A DNA stretch of 64,000 bases, taken from positions 1,302,001-1,366,000 of the forward strand of contig JANCRA010000012.1 in NCBI GenBank assembly GCA_024362935.1. The letters run 5' to 3'. Positions 49,432 to 62,400 of the stretch are shown in pieces; the stretch's first letter is position 1; each line of letters opens with the position of its first letter. This DNA comes from Setophaga petechia (Eukaryota; Chordata; Aves; Passeriformes; Parulidae). Position numbers and translations under genes: made by a program. Under the pieces are notes generated by a model that was not told the origin of the DNA, made no database searches, and saw only the letters and a program-made list of their open reading frames with translations.

Positions 49432-51729
49432 GCATAACTCAAGAGTGCCTGTGATTTCATCCACTACTGCACACATTTTTTAGAGTGCAGCTGTGTTGTA
49501 CTTGATGTTTCATATTCTTCTGGACTTCAATGGCACTTAGAGCCTCATGGAATCTTGTGGAAATCAGGACTTTTCAGCTCTGTTAAGACCTTATGTAACA
49601 GACTGCTGAGCTCTTGAGAGGTACTACATGAGCTCAATTTCCACAGGAATCTCAGGGCAGATGTTCAGGCCCTGCAGAGTTATGAGAATATGCTGGTATG
49701 TTCTTATAACCTTGGCAATAGTCTTGTTGCTATGCTCTGTAAAGTATATCACACCAAGGAAGTATGGGTAAATAGAAGACTCTTAATAATAGCAGATACT
49801 GATAAAGTTGACTCGTCATTGTCCTACAAAAGTATTTTGTTGAATTGAAGAAAATGATTAGAAAATAAGATGCAGTCAAAAGAGACAAGCAAAAGATACT
49901 AAAACAAAAAATATCACAGTGTAAATGCACAAGGATAAAGGATGGGCTAGGTGGCAGTTCTTTAGAGAAGAAAGGAATGAATCACATGTGAGTCAGACAT
50001 GTCATTCTGTTCCAAAAAAAAAAAAAAAAGAAAAAAATTAACAAATTGCACAAATAACCTGTAAGGTACATAAAATAACCTTCCTGTTCAGGAGTTCTGA
50101 TAAGCTGAAGTAATGCATCACGTTTCTGTCATAAAGCTTGAAGAAAATAAAACCATCAATCCATTGGAGGCATTCTGAAGGACATCAGTGTGAATGAGGA
50201 AAGGCTTAGGAAACATGACCTCCAGAGATGGATGGAAAGAGTTGGGGTTATTTAGGTAAAATTTTTCTAACATGGAATCGTGTGCATGTAAAAAGAGACA
50301 TATTTTTTGAAGAAAAGACTATTTTTGTGTGTGTGTGTGTCCATGGTACAGAGGAGAAGAAGTAATAACCTTAAATTCTGTAGTGGATTATTTGTATTTG
50401 ACAATAGGACAGACTTCCTGACCAAAAAAAATTAATGCTGAGGCATGGAATAATTTTTCTGAGATCTGCATTACTGAATGGATTTTTTTGGGCCAGGTTA
50501 AAAAAATATTTAGTTTAGCTAGATGATTTGTCTCAGAGTAGATGGATAGATAGGTAAGATACTTTCTGAAGGTCATTTTAACTCTATTCTTCTATGATTT
50601 TTTCAGATTTGTCTTGAAACCTTTGCTTATTTTAAATTTATTCATTTCTTAAAGCTGTTTTATTCTCAGTTTGCATTATTCTCAGCTCTTTAGGTGAACT
50701 CAAAGTAATCACTAGATGAGGATGGAAATTTGTTCGTATGCAAACTGTGAAATATTTATAATTTGTTGCTTTTTTGTGACAGCATATATTCATTGTATTT
50801 GATTGTATGTGATTAATATGAACTTAAGGGCTGCCAGTTAGTTTTATTTAAAACAATTGTGCTTGATTGTTCATTGCCCCCTTTTCATGCTACATTTGTT
50901 CTTTGTTCTTTTTTGTATGTTGACAGTGTCATTCAGTTTTGTGGTTTGTGTGTTTTAATTTTGTTTGTTTAATTGTTTTTTAGATAATATAAAAATCTAC
51001 AAAGTGGTAAGAAGTTTCAAAAATAGATTTAAAAATTTCTTTGATAATTTGATTAGTAGCAAAAAGTTATAGGCATTGTAAACAGAGTTTTCTGATATAT
51101 CATAGTCATTGCATTCAACTAAATTGACTCTGACTAGGTGCTCAACCAAGCATCTAATTATTTTGAAAAATTGCAGTTGGATGTTACATGGTGACATTGA
51201 ATATAGACAAAGCTTCCTGATACTGACTTCTGCATCTTTAAGAAAGAGTCAAGCATGAAGGAACACAATAGTACACCAAATTTGGAGCTTGCAGCTTCTG
51301 CTAATAGAAGTAATGTTTTCTTAAATTAGGTGCCCAAATGATTGCATATATTAATTAATGTTTTCGTTTATAACTGATGTCCAAGATAGTGTTTTCTAGG
51401 AAAACAGGACGCTCTTCCAGGAAGAGATTAGGAAGAGTCAGGTAGATCACGTCTCAACCTTGGTGGATAGGAGTATTTCTTTGCTATTTTCATGCAAATC
51501 TTTTGTGTTATTTAGTTTGCAGAACATTGTAATTGATTAAACACTGCACATCTGAATATATCATCTCAAATGAGAAGCTGTCTCTGAAGCATCTACAGCA
51601 GTGAGGATAGCAGTTTTAGCTTTTCTGTGATTTAGGTGGATTGCTGTAAACAAGGTTCATTTCTGTGTAAGAAGGGGGACTACTGAGGAGGTCAGCAACA
51701 TTATGAAAAAGATAATTACCAAAAAGGTC
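49432..51729. other. intergenic with old CR1
   Basis: Apart from the CR1 fragment at 50190-50605, a poly-A run near 50014 and a GT run near 50327, nothing is recognisable. Confidence 0.6.
50190..50605 (+). mobile_element. old diverged CR1 LINE fragment
   Basis: GAATGAGGAAAGGCTTAGG and GAGTTGGGGTTATTTAGG are followed by scattered later CR1 segments, ending in a CTATTCTTCTATGATT terminus. Many substitutions and an internal GT run show an old insertion. Confidence 0.65.
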
Positions 51730-52510
51730 TGTGGTGGGCTGGTCCTGCTGGTAGGTAAGCACACAGCTCCTTCTCACTCTTCTCACTTTCAGCATGGCTG
51801 AAGAGCAAACAGAACAGAAGATAGCTGATGTTTCAGGGTAAAGACAAGGAGGTCACAATTGCTGTGACAGGCAGAGTAGACTCAAACTGGGCAAATTATT
51901 TATTGCAAATTAATATAAATACTTAATTACTCTTTCAGGTATTGAGAAACAAAAGCAAAACAAGAAATAACCATTAAAACATTTAAGAAAATACACCACT
52001 GCATTTTCCAAGCTTCACATCGGGCACCTCTCACCTCCCAGAGTGTTACAGTCCCAGATTCTATTTTAAATGAGGCAAGGGATCCAGTGGTGGAGGGGTG
52101 GCATTGTTTGCAACTCAGGGCTCCTTTTGGTGCTCCTTCTTTGCTTTTTTCCTCTGCTTTGGCATGGGCCTTCCACAGGCTCTGTGCCTTTGGGAATTGG
52201 GCTCTGCCATGGAACAGCTCCTGCCTCTCTGACCTCAGTATTCTCTTGCTGTTTCTCTCAGGTTCCCTCCACCAATTTCTGTTCCTTCATTGTCTCCCTG
52301 TTCTCTCCTCCTCTTTCAAGAGTTTCCATTCTTTCATAAAAAGATTTTTGCAGAGGCAATATCAAGTTCAGTGATGGGATCATCTTTGGCTTGTGATGGG
52401 TGGGGAGCTATCTGGAAATGACTGTGTCCTGTGCAGGACAATCTCTGACCTTCTTCCACAGAGGCCACCCCTGCAACTACTCATCCTCAAAACTTTGCCA
52501 CACCAACACA
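51730..52510 (-). mobile_element. solo ERV LTR, about 780 bp
   Basis: On the minus strand it begins TGTGTTGGTGTGGCAAAG and ends CAGCCCACCACA, a complete-looking TG...CA LTR of a family common in songbirds. The bases AAAGGT flank both sides (51723-51728 and 52511-52516, one spare base on the left), a plausible 6-bp target duplication. Short reading frames inside it are not genes. Confidence 0.82.
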
Positions 52511-54599
52511 AAAGGTTTATCCACATTGCATTTTCAAATAGAAAATCCATATCACCTTGTCACTTTTTAAGAACTGAATAGATTCAGCAGAATTCTGAAG
52601 TTCTACTTGCTCTTATCAGCTTTAATAACTCCTTTCTTTTTAGCCCACCTCACAGATTTTAATTTAAACAAATACTGTATAAAGGGTGTATTTTTTAGCT
52701 ATTAGTCTGACTTTTGAGTATTCAACAGATATTGCTATGCATTGACAATGACAACTTCATTTGTATTGACGTCCAATTCTAAATTTCTTTCAGGATGGGA
52801 AAAATTTATTCTTAGTTATTAGTTTTATTACTCTAGCAAGTAGGAGATTTATCATGAACTTACACTGCATTTTCCTGAGGAGAACATCAGCCACTGACAG
52901 TAAGTGCTTTCAACTGGCACAAGAGAAGTCCAGCAATGTAATAAGGTCAGTTTGATGAGAAGTGGTTTTAAGACAGCAGCAAATTAAGCTTTACCAGAGT
53001 TGCAGTCCAATTTCTTAGTGAGTCATCTGTCCATTTTCTTGTTGATCTGGCAGAAGCCAGTGTCCACTTGTGAGAAGTCAAGAGGGAGAAAAAGTCCAAA
53101 GGCATGAGTTGTCATGAACAAGGTGTAAAAAAGGGTTATAATACTGTAGAATATTACCTTCACTGGAAAAAATAGCCAACTGCAATTTCAGAGGATTCAA
53201 ATATCTCACAACTAGTATATTTTATTAAATGATGTTAGAAATGACAAACAGAAATAAAAAAAGGCAAAATTATTGCAGCAGTGATTTAGGCTGATTACTT
53301 TGTACATCTCTTAAATTCTTGAAAATGCCATCACTACCAAATTCTGCCTTTTTCTCATCCATCATTCTTCATAGCAATTTCATTACATTCTTGGGATCAG
53401 AAGAAGAAAAGAAGATTAAGCAGGGTGTCTGGCCTCTATGAAAAGGACTTTTTACAGAGTTTTCTTAGGGCAGTGCAGTTTGGCACATCTCACAGGTAAA
53501 AAGATTCAGAGATGGCAATCATGAAGTTCCTAGGCAAGATAATAGCAAGACGTTGATTGATAGGTAGTGTATTTGTTACCTTAATCTTACTCTAAACTTA
53601 ATCACCACTGAAATATAGAGTGATTTCCCATATGATGTGCTTGCAAAAGAAAGTAATACACTACTCAGAATATTAAAAATATTCCTTTCTTATATTCATT
53701 TCAGGAATCAGATTGTTCTGGAAATGTTTGTCAGGTGGTACTGAAAAAATGGAAATTGTACAAGTACCACCTCAAATGATACTGTATAATAGAGCACAGC
53801 TCCCTCTGGTATCAACTGGGGTTGCATGTAGTGATCTGAGAATTGCTGTGGACTCTATATAGAGTGACATTTCAGAGATTAATGGATATTTATGGAAACT
53901 CATGAACAATCTTCATGTGAATTATTTAGCTGTCATAGGCATTTCTACATAGAAAATCAGAGAAAATTGTTATGAAGAACTGAAGTGGAAAACAAGGTAA
54001 CAAAGAAACAGGACAAGAAAAACAGCTATAAAACCAATAAAAGATGCAATTAACATTTTACTATCTGACCAGACATCTGTAACGTGTTGTAAAGTGATAC
54101 AATGTCACCTAGGGAATAAACTGAGATGATTAAGAGCTCTGAAAGAAAATAGAGGCTCACAATTAGCCATTTAAGTTTATTGATAACCTAAGAGGAATAT
54201 TTCTACAGTAGATTTTAAAATTTTATAAGGCTCTTATGAAAGCCAAAAGATGTCACTAGGTGTTGTGAAACATCAGAGCTTATCAAGTGGGGCCATGAGT
54301 CTCACATAATGTTTTCCTTTAGATCAGTGCAGTATTAATTGCACTTCTGAAAAATACTATGGAAAATTGTTCACAACTTTTCACAGAGAAGAGAAACATC
54401 CTCAGAATGTAAGAATAAGTAACTGCCATTGTCTTTTTTAACTATAAGAACAGTAAAACAGTCCAGAAAGCCAAAAATTGGTCTGAGAGAATAGAAAATA
54501 CATTCATCTGTTGGTTGTTCCAACCATGGTCATCAGGGCAAAGTCCTGCAGGAGAATACTTGTTAGCAGAATAAACCATCAGCTGATATATTTTTTCCC
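52511..54599. other. intergenic, nothing recognised
   Basis: AT-rich sequence without convincing open frames or known repeats. Confidence 0.6.
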
Positions 54600-54755
54600 A
54601 AAACATTTTTGTTAATGACCTGGACAAGGGGATAGAGTGCACCCTCAGCAAGTCTGAATATGATGCAAAACTGAGAGGAACAGCTGATGGCTGTGCTACC
54701 TAGACTTCAGGAGGACCTCAGCTGGCTAGAGAAGTGGGCTGAGAAGAAGCCCAGA
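54600..54755 (+). mobile_element. CR1 LINE fragment (end of reverse transcriptase ORF)
   Basis: TTAATGACCTGGACAAGGGG, ATAGAGTGCACCCTCAGCAA, a GGACCTCAGCTGGCTAGAG-like segment and GTGGGCTGAGAAG follow the CR1 order near the 3' end of ORF2. The frame is broken, so this is a remnant. Confidence 0.8.
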
Positions 54756-55856
54756 GATGAGCCATTTTAGAGGGAACTCCTGGAAGGAGCCTCACTGTGA
54801 TCTCTGAAGGAGTCTCTGGAAAAGTCTGTCTCTCCCTACTGCTGAGAAAAGGGGAACCTGCCTAGTTTAGGCTTTTGTGCCTGAAGTTACACTTAGGGAA
54901 TGTGCACCTTTTAAAGCAGCCAGTTTGTAGAGCCCTAGCACATAAAATCAATCTGACAGAAAGGATATTTTCTATCATATGACAGCCAGTTCTCAAAAGT
55001 GGAATATAGAGCTGAAATGACATGTTTCCTCACTGTAGTTGCTGTTCCAGTCCTGTGTAACGCTACCTGGTACTTGTCCAACCAATGTCCTGACAGCTTG
55101 TCAAGAGGCTCCTTGGAAATAGTTTTCACATGATTTACTGCATCAAACAAGCTGTCTTTACATTCCAATTCAGGCTTGACAAATTTGTCAGTTTTTCCAA
55201 TCCATTCACAGTTCATAAAGTCAAAATTTCTGTGATGCAACCTGAGAGACTGGCAAGGAAACCCCTGGAGATTGCTTCAACTGTGACTAATTCAGAAATA
55301 GTGCAATATCCTTTTGAATATCAACAAAAGAATGAGGCTTGGAAGGTAGCAGGAGGTCTTCATTAAAAGCTATTTAACAACATCTGAGAGTTTCCTGTGC
55401 AGCAAAGATTTATGTTTGAAATTCTCACTGGTCTGGAGAAACTCAAGGCTCCCCTTGAGAAAGTATTTGGTTCAGATTCATAAGCTATTAGAGTGTGAGT
55501 TATAAAAATGATGAGAGTAGAACCTTTAGGCACTTGGTTGAGCAAAAAAAACCCACTTCTTTTGCTCTCTGGGTAAACAACTTGAGTACTGCATTCCTGA
55601 AATATTGTCATGCTTTTAAAGTTTTGTTAGTAAAGAAGTTTTCCACTTAAGTTCTTTGCTTTTTTTTCTGTACTGCAGAGAAGAGCAGGGTTCTACATTA
55701 CAGTATGTATGTCAGTTAAAGAAAAAGATGGATATTAACAGTTGTCTCTCATTTCCTTTCACACATGATTTTTTGTTATTTTAGTGAAATTGATTTTTAC
55801 CATGTTTCAACAGATGACAGAAGTTCGAAGAAGCAAAACTGTGTAAATTACTGGAA
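54756..55856. other. intergenic with an unrecognised 101-codon minus frame
   Basis: An open frame on the minus strand at 55240-54935 has a charged, non-repetitive composition (for example CEWIGKTDKFVKPELE, SGHWLDKYQVALHR). I do not recognise it. It may be a decayed element or chance. Confidence 0.4.
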
Positions 55857-56143
55857 TGTCCTGGTTTCAGCTAGGGTAGAGTTCATTTCTCCTCAGTAGT
55901 TGATACAGTGCTGTAGTTTAAACTTGGAATGAGAATGGTGTGGATAACACTGGCTGAAGGGATATTCCATGCCATAGAATGTCATGCTCAATATATAAAC
56001 TGGGGAACGTACCTGGAAGTGGGGTTGATCTAGGTTCAGGAATGGGGTCTTGCATCAGTCAGTGGGTGGAACAATTGTATTGTGCATAAATAATTTATTA
56101 TTTTCTTTCCCTTTTTATTGTCATCATTATCATTATTATTGTA
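55857..56143 (+). mobile_element. ERV LTR 5' part
   Basis: It starts TGTCCTGGTTTCAGCTAGGG and continues with GATACAGTGCTGTAG, GGGATATTCCATGCCATAG and TATATAAACTGGGG (a TATA-like motif), then an ATT-rich stretch. This is the order of a songbird ERV LTR. At its right end it runs into another repeat unit at 56144. Confidence 0.75.
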
Positions 56144-56457
56144 TTTTACTCCTAAAATAAAAAGAGAGAATTGGATTTTGGGACATGTTCCCATCCTGGT
56201 CCTTCAGTCCTCATGATGTGGCTGAATTGTGCACTCGGATGCTCTAAGGGTATGAGCAGACCTTCAGGGTGCTCTAGGCCACACAGCCTGTTGAATTTAG
56301 CTTAGCAAAACTGGAACAGCCACTGAACTGACAAAGGCCCCCAAAGCTAAGCCCCATCCCTTGACAAAGCTGTTGCTGAACACCAAGTCAGGCTGTTGTA
56401 CAGCGAGGGCAAAGCTCAGCTGAGGCCATGCCCAGCACAGGCATCGCTGCATCCCCA
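56144..56457 (-). repeat. interspersed repeat unit, copy 1 (inverted to 61554-61861)
   Basis: This unit of about 310 bp pairs in inverted orientation with 61554-61861, at high similarity. Shared blocks include GATGCAGCGATGCCTGTGCT, GACAAAGCTGTTGCTGA and AAAGAGAGAATTGG. The similar open frames in both copies follow from recent common origin and do not show coding. I do not recognise the family; both copies sit close to an LTR. Confidence 0.8.
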
Positions 56458-59400
56458 GCTGGGATTGAAACCATGGCATAAGGGAAAACAGGGTGAATAA
56501 GAATATAAGTATATAAACTAATTGGGACTGAGTGGAATTCTAAACTGGAATTAAGTTTTGTTCACATCACTGTACTTTATGAAATTATATACCCGGTTTA
56601 CCACAGCACGTCATGACATGACGTAGAAATATTATGGGATGGGATTATTTTACTGTTTTCTCTACTGATTGAATCTCCTTCATGCAGTGGAGTGATCAGT
56701 TCAGCTTTTTGAAAACTGCATTAGGTTTTTCTGAAAAACGATAGCAGGCTCTGAATGAAGACAAAGTAGATTTGTTGCTTAGCAGAACAATATATATATG
56801 GCAATGCTTCAGAGGACAAGAAATTATCTTTTAGTGCTGGCCAAAGCAGTGACAGGAGTATGAGCTTGAGATTACTTGAGTGTGTGGGCAGAGATGTGTA
56901 ATTGATATTCACAAAATCATAAAAGTCTTTGGACAATTTGTGGCACAAGCAGGACAAGAAATTGCTTACAATCTTTTATACAATTGCTTCTGACTCACAT
57001 TCTCAGCAGTAACTTCCACGCTTGGCCACACTTGGCCCTGCTGTGCAGTTATATGTCAGAGAGCCCAGGGAAACAACAAAATTCTTTGGTTCTTGAGACA
57101 TGCATGCAAACATCACTTGAGGAACTTTGATTTGTGCTAGTACACCTGACATTTTCTCTGTCAGCAGAGAGAAATACCAAATTTGACAAATCAAACTGCT
57201 CTTGCTCAAAACAGTTTTCTGGAAACCAATTTGTCTGTTTTCAGCTGGCAGTTTATAAATTCCTCAGACATGATGTTCTGTCCTCGAGATGAAAAATGCT
57301 TCAAAATATGAGGATGGTTTTTCACTCTTAATGGTCCATGACATTTATCCCAGCCTATAACTTGTGCAGCATTTTGTTCACAAAGTCTTCAACAATCCCT
57401 TGTTCCTTGGGAAAGCGTTCAGTCTGTTAATCAACTGGATGCAGCTACAGATGATCATGGTGGGTTTGGCCAACAAGAGCCATAGTGTTCTTTCTATTTT
57501 CTATTACCAAGAAGTGTTTGGTAGTTTCCTGAAATAAGTTTCCTCTGCTTTAAGTCATGATCTGTGTACTCAAAATATCTTCCAAAGGTAGACATAATAG
57601 AACAGGTGAGCTGCAGGTAGCCAGACAGTTTGGATTTGTCTGGAGCTGCATGGAAACAGTTTTATTTGTCTAGTTCAGCTGGGCTCCATGCATGCAATAT
57701 TTGCTGAAATTACACCAACAGAGTTTACCTAGACAGAAGAAGTTCTCCTTTGTTTTGTGTTATCACAGATTCAACTTGGAACCTGATAATAGCTACTGGT
57801 CTTCAGCTCCACATTCTCCAGTTTTGTCTAGGTAAGGTGCTGTTCTGCTGAATGATGAACTAGCTTGGGAGTACTCTGTGGTCCAGTATGGTTAGTTAGA
57901 GGATTTTCTTGAAGAATGGCCATAAACAATGTCAGAGTATATGTGACAAAAGGAACGTGTGGACATTGTTGTGCTTTGCCTCTGTTTTGTGTGTGCTCTG
58001 TAGGTTTGCTCCAGTGAAAATGCAGCAGGTTCCCTTCCAGGGGGCTCCTCAGCTGTAACTTGGAACAGAAGAGTGGTGTGAGATCAATAGCAAATAAGTA
58101 AACATTAGATCAACTCAATATAAGGTGATGATGTAAAATTGAATTAGGATTAATAAACATAGTGTTTGAGACTGCAATGTGCATAGGAAGCCACAGGAGC
58201 TGTTGCCACATTATATGGTTGCTACAGCATTTATTTTATACGTTTATTTTATGTACATCTAAAATTTTATATGTGCATATTTCATACAATCTTAATACTT
58301 GACAAAAATTTCTAACTCTTTATGCAGCAGGTAATTATGCTTTTGAGTGTTGGAACACAACTGCTAATGCTAGTAAGCTTTTATCTTTTCAGCTAGTGTG
58401 TTTAGCAGGATTTTTTTAATGTGCCATGAGAAACTTACTCAAAGAATTCCTGGGCATGATGCTGGAATTGAGAGGTTCCAATGAAGATTGCCAACAGATT
58501 GCATGCAACTGTCTAATTTCCCAGGATAACAGTGGTTACTAGTTTAGAAACAAGATTCTCTGTACAACCTGGTTTCAAGATCATGGAATGCTCTCAGTAA
58601 ATTTAATTTACTAGCATAATTGTCAGGTGTCTCAGTTTGATTTTCTCTTAATTTTAACTTGATCTCAATAAAATTCTGTCTAATCTCTTGCAATCTAGAA
58701 TTTCTGAGCCTGCATTCAATACTGAGACTGCATTCTGAAAAATGAATTGGGTCTTTCCTACTTAGGATACTGGTTGAAGGGTTAATTCAGGAAATAAATT
58801 AAAGTTGCTTTTATTGCTTCAAGTTACCATAAGTGTTATATCTCAGAGGCTCCAACTTTTCTCTGTAACCACCTAGGTCTAGTAATTTAGTCGTTTTGCC
58901 CCTAATGAATCAGCCAAATCCATACACTGAAGCTTTGAAAAAATATTGTCAATAGACTTTGCTGTAAATGAAATATACAACAAAATATAAAATGCAAGAA
59001 GCACATAAAGTTAATTGCAGAAGTGCTTAAAAGCATACAGTAATCACTATATCACATCCTTTCAAATTCTCTATTGTCATTTAATGTAGTCATTTAATAT
59101 TACTGACATAACTAATCCTTGTGAAATCAGTAGGAAATCTCACAATGGATGATATAAAGGATAAGCATTGGTATTTACAGCAGCATCATATATAGGGAAA
59201 GGAAGATTATTTTTTCCAAATTCTATAGTCAGATGGAGCAGACTTAATAAAAAAATCAGAAATTTTCATGACCACAAAATAAAAACAAAACCCAACAAGT
59301 CAGATCTCTTAAAAGAAGATACTGATTTTGGCATCTCTGTTTTAGTGAAAGTTCATCTAAGAAAAGAAAAACTATCTCCTAAGAATTTCACCTCAGGCTT

Positions 59401-61553
59401 TTAAAATGTAATTTACAGCTTCTCATGATGTAAAATTGTGATTTCACTCAGAGGAAACAACAGGAATTTATTGAGGACCAGAGGTAAGTTATTACAAGCT
59501 CTTCTGAGTAGCCTAGTGATTTCTTCTTGGGTTTTTTTACTATATGAGATTTCCTGACAGAAAAGTAATTGCAGGTGTTCAGAGAGATATGGATCCAGCT
59601 CACAACATCCAAAGTTAAAGCTGTCAGTTGAAGTATAGGAATCTATCCTTTCTCTGTGGGATTTTTATTTTTCAAAAACGCAGTATAGTTGTATTAACTA
59701 GTACTTGGACAATAAAAGACCAGTAAGCAACTAACTAAACAGCTTCCCTTGAGTCCTGGTGAGCAATGGTCCAAGGTAGATTTCTGTTGCTGTAATACTG
59801 GCAAGCCAAGAGCCAGTTTTTTATCTTTCTTATGAATAAGAGTAGCTTGAGGTTATCCAAATTTACACAGCAATTCCATCACTAGAGCACTCACATACTG
59901 AGAGTACTCCTGGGTCTTACAACCAGCTGTCACAGAAGAGCCCTAGTGCCAGTACTAAGCTGTCCTAGTGACCTTCTTTCACTGTTGGGAGTATTGTTGT
60001 AGCCACAATAACATAAAGATAAACGAAATTTAAAATAGATAGAGAGTGGCAATGGCCCAGATACTTGAAAAATGCAGAGCTGGAAGAAACAGGATTCTTT
60101 CAAATATTTTTCCATATTTTTGGACAAGTATTAGCATATCTCTGCCACAGACTGGATAAAAGTTGGGCAAAGGAATGGAGAATGATGAAAAACTTATAGT
60201 CAGAAAACTCTCACTATTCTTGAGTTTCTGTCAGGTGGAGATTCCCTCTACCATAATTACTCACAGCACTTCAATGCTATGCAGATGTTAAGGAAAGGTG
60301 TTAATTTTGATCAGACCATTATTTCACCTTGCTTAATAAACACCTTTGAAAAAGGCTTAGTGCAGCTTCTGAGGACATGGTGATGATCATCCATCCCTTC
60401 CTGACAGGATGGGACCTTGTTATCACTTGTTTAATGGTCTTTTCTTGTCACAGATTCAAATATTGATCACATTTTGTTTATAAAATAAATAACATTATAT
60501 TAACAGTCATAAAATTAGCCATTTATTTTAAAAATATATCAGGAACATTTCATTGTAGGATTTAATAGTATTGACAGTTTCACATCCTGACTACAGGCTA
60601 TGCAAAAAAAATACCTTGGAATAGCCTTTGAAAAAACAGTGATGGCAAAATCACCAATTACTTCAAACACTAAACTAAGCAATTTATTAATTACGTTATG
60701 GAACAGAAACCAAGGGGTCTAGAATCAGAGAACAGAATGGTCTCTTTTAATCGTTATTTCCAGGGTTTTAATAGTTTTAAATTTAGCTAACACTAATAGT
60801 GAGTAAAATAGGCAAGATGGGCAATGCTGTTGCATCGGGAAGGAAATGTGAAATTTATGGTTTGTGTACTGTCTACTTTCCCAGGAACCAGTTGGCATCA
60901 TAATCCAAGTACTATTTTTTACAGCACTAGGATCAATACTGAAAATGGGAGAGGTAATAAGCAGCTTTAATTCTTCCCGTAAAGTCAGAGCACCATCTAC
61001 CAAATGATAAATAGCCTCAACCATTGCTCTGTTTTCTGTAAAGCTCCTCATCCACAAGGACCTATTTAATTATTTCTTTGTTTTTATGGGTCTGTCTACA
61101 GTCATTTACTTTTCCTTCACAGTCGGTTACCCAAGGTAATTCTAACTCTAATGACACTGGGATATTTTGCTACAGACGTTGGAGGACAGCTTAGAGATCC
61201 TGCTGAAAGCATTTTCCTCTTGCTAATAGTAAACCCCCCTTTCTCTGGGCCTCCTGAGTCCCATTATGAAATATTTCTAGTGCCCTGTGTAGCCTAGCAT
61301 TGGACTCTTACCCTTCTACACTCATGCCATGGCCAGAAGTCCCATTCCAGCTCAAGCCTGATCCCCTAGTCTCATCTCATCTGCCTGTCTCCAGCCCTGT
61401 CCGCATCATTCCCCAGGTGTTGATTAGATTTCCTGGACTGATATTAGGCTGAGTCATTACCTCAGCTTTCTCTGGGTGGTGGGTGGAACCCACTGGTGTG
61501 GGCAGCCCTGCTGTGCTCACCCTGCTCAGATACTGTGGGTCTGGGTTCTGTTG
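56458..61553. other. intergenic, nothing recognised
   Basis: This spacer lies between the two inverted repeat copies. It contains a 17-bp near-palindrome of two TGACGT/ACGTCA half sites at 56608-56624. No gene or known repeat seen. Confidence 0.6.
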
Positions 61554-61861
61554 GTGGGGATGCAGCGATGCCTGTGCTGGGCATGGCCTCAGCTGAGCTT
61601 TGCCCTCCCTGTACAACAGCCTGACTTGGTGCTCAGCAACAGCTTTGTCAAGGGATGGGGCTTAGCTTTGGGGGCCTTTGTCAGTTCAGTGGCTGTTCCA
61701 GTTTTGCTAAGCTAAATTCAACAGGCTGTGTGGCCTAGAGCACCCTGAAGGTCTGCTCACACCCTTGGAGCACCTGGACTCCCAGAGAACAGTTCAGCTG
61801 AGTGATCACGATGAGAACATGTCCCAAATTCCAATTCTCTCTTTTCATTTTAAGATGAAAA
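61554..61861 (+). repeat. interspersed repeat unit, copy 2
   Basis: This is the inverted partner of 56144-56457, separated from it by about 5.1 kb. It is followed after about 67 bp by the LTR at 61929. Nothing beyond either end is shared between the two loci in inverted orientation, so it is a separate repeat, not a large inverted duplication. Confidence 0.8.
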
Positions 61862-61928
61862 CCCTTCTGGATTCTGTTTCAATGGTCTATTATTCCTGTG
61901 ATTTATTAAAAAATTATTTATCTGAGTT

Positions 61929-62400
61929 TGTTTTGACTGGGGTAGAGTCAATTTTCTTCACAGCGGCTGATATGGGGCTGTGGTTTGTATTTGTGCTGCA
62001 AACAATGTTGACAATACAGAGATGTTTTTGTCCTTGCTGAGCAGTGCTTGCACAGTGTCAAGGGCCTTTCTGCTGTGTGTACCACCCCACCACAAGGAGC
62101 CTGGGGGTGCACAAGATGGTGGGAGGAGATACAGCCAGGACCTCTGACCCAAAACAACCCAAGCAGCATTCTGGATCATGTAGCAACGAGCTCAGCGAGT
62201 GAAGAGAGGGAAAGGAGGGTGGAAATTTTGGAGTGGTGGTATCTGTCTTCCCCAGTCCTGTGATGGAACCCTGCTTTCCTGGACATGGCTGAACATTCCT
62301 TGTTTTGCTTTGCTTGCACCTGTGACATTTGTGTTCCCTGTTAAAATGTCATTATTTCAACCCATGAGTTCTCATTTTTCCAATTCCCTTTTCTATCTTA
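61929..62400 (+). mobile_element. diverged ERV LTR
   Basis: It starts TGTTTTGACTGGGGTAGAG, followed by GCTGAGCAGTGCTTGCACAG, GGTGCACAAGATGG and CAGCCAGGACCTCTGACCC. Near the end it has ATTTCAACCCATGAGTTCTC. The order matches the same LTR family as 55857, in the same orientation, but more diverged. Confidence 0.7.

Noticed and set aside
52070..52374. Open frames of 89-95 codons inside 51730-52510
   Set aside because: They lie inside a solo LTR and have low-complexity translations.
56297..56479. Similar open frames in the two inverted repeat copies as a conserved protein
   Set aside because: The similarity covers the DNA of a recent repeat, including non-coding parts, so it does not show selection on a protein.
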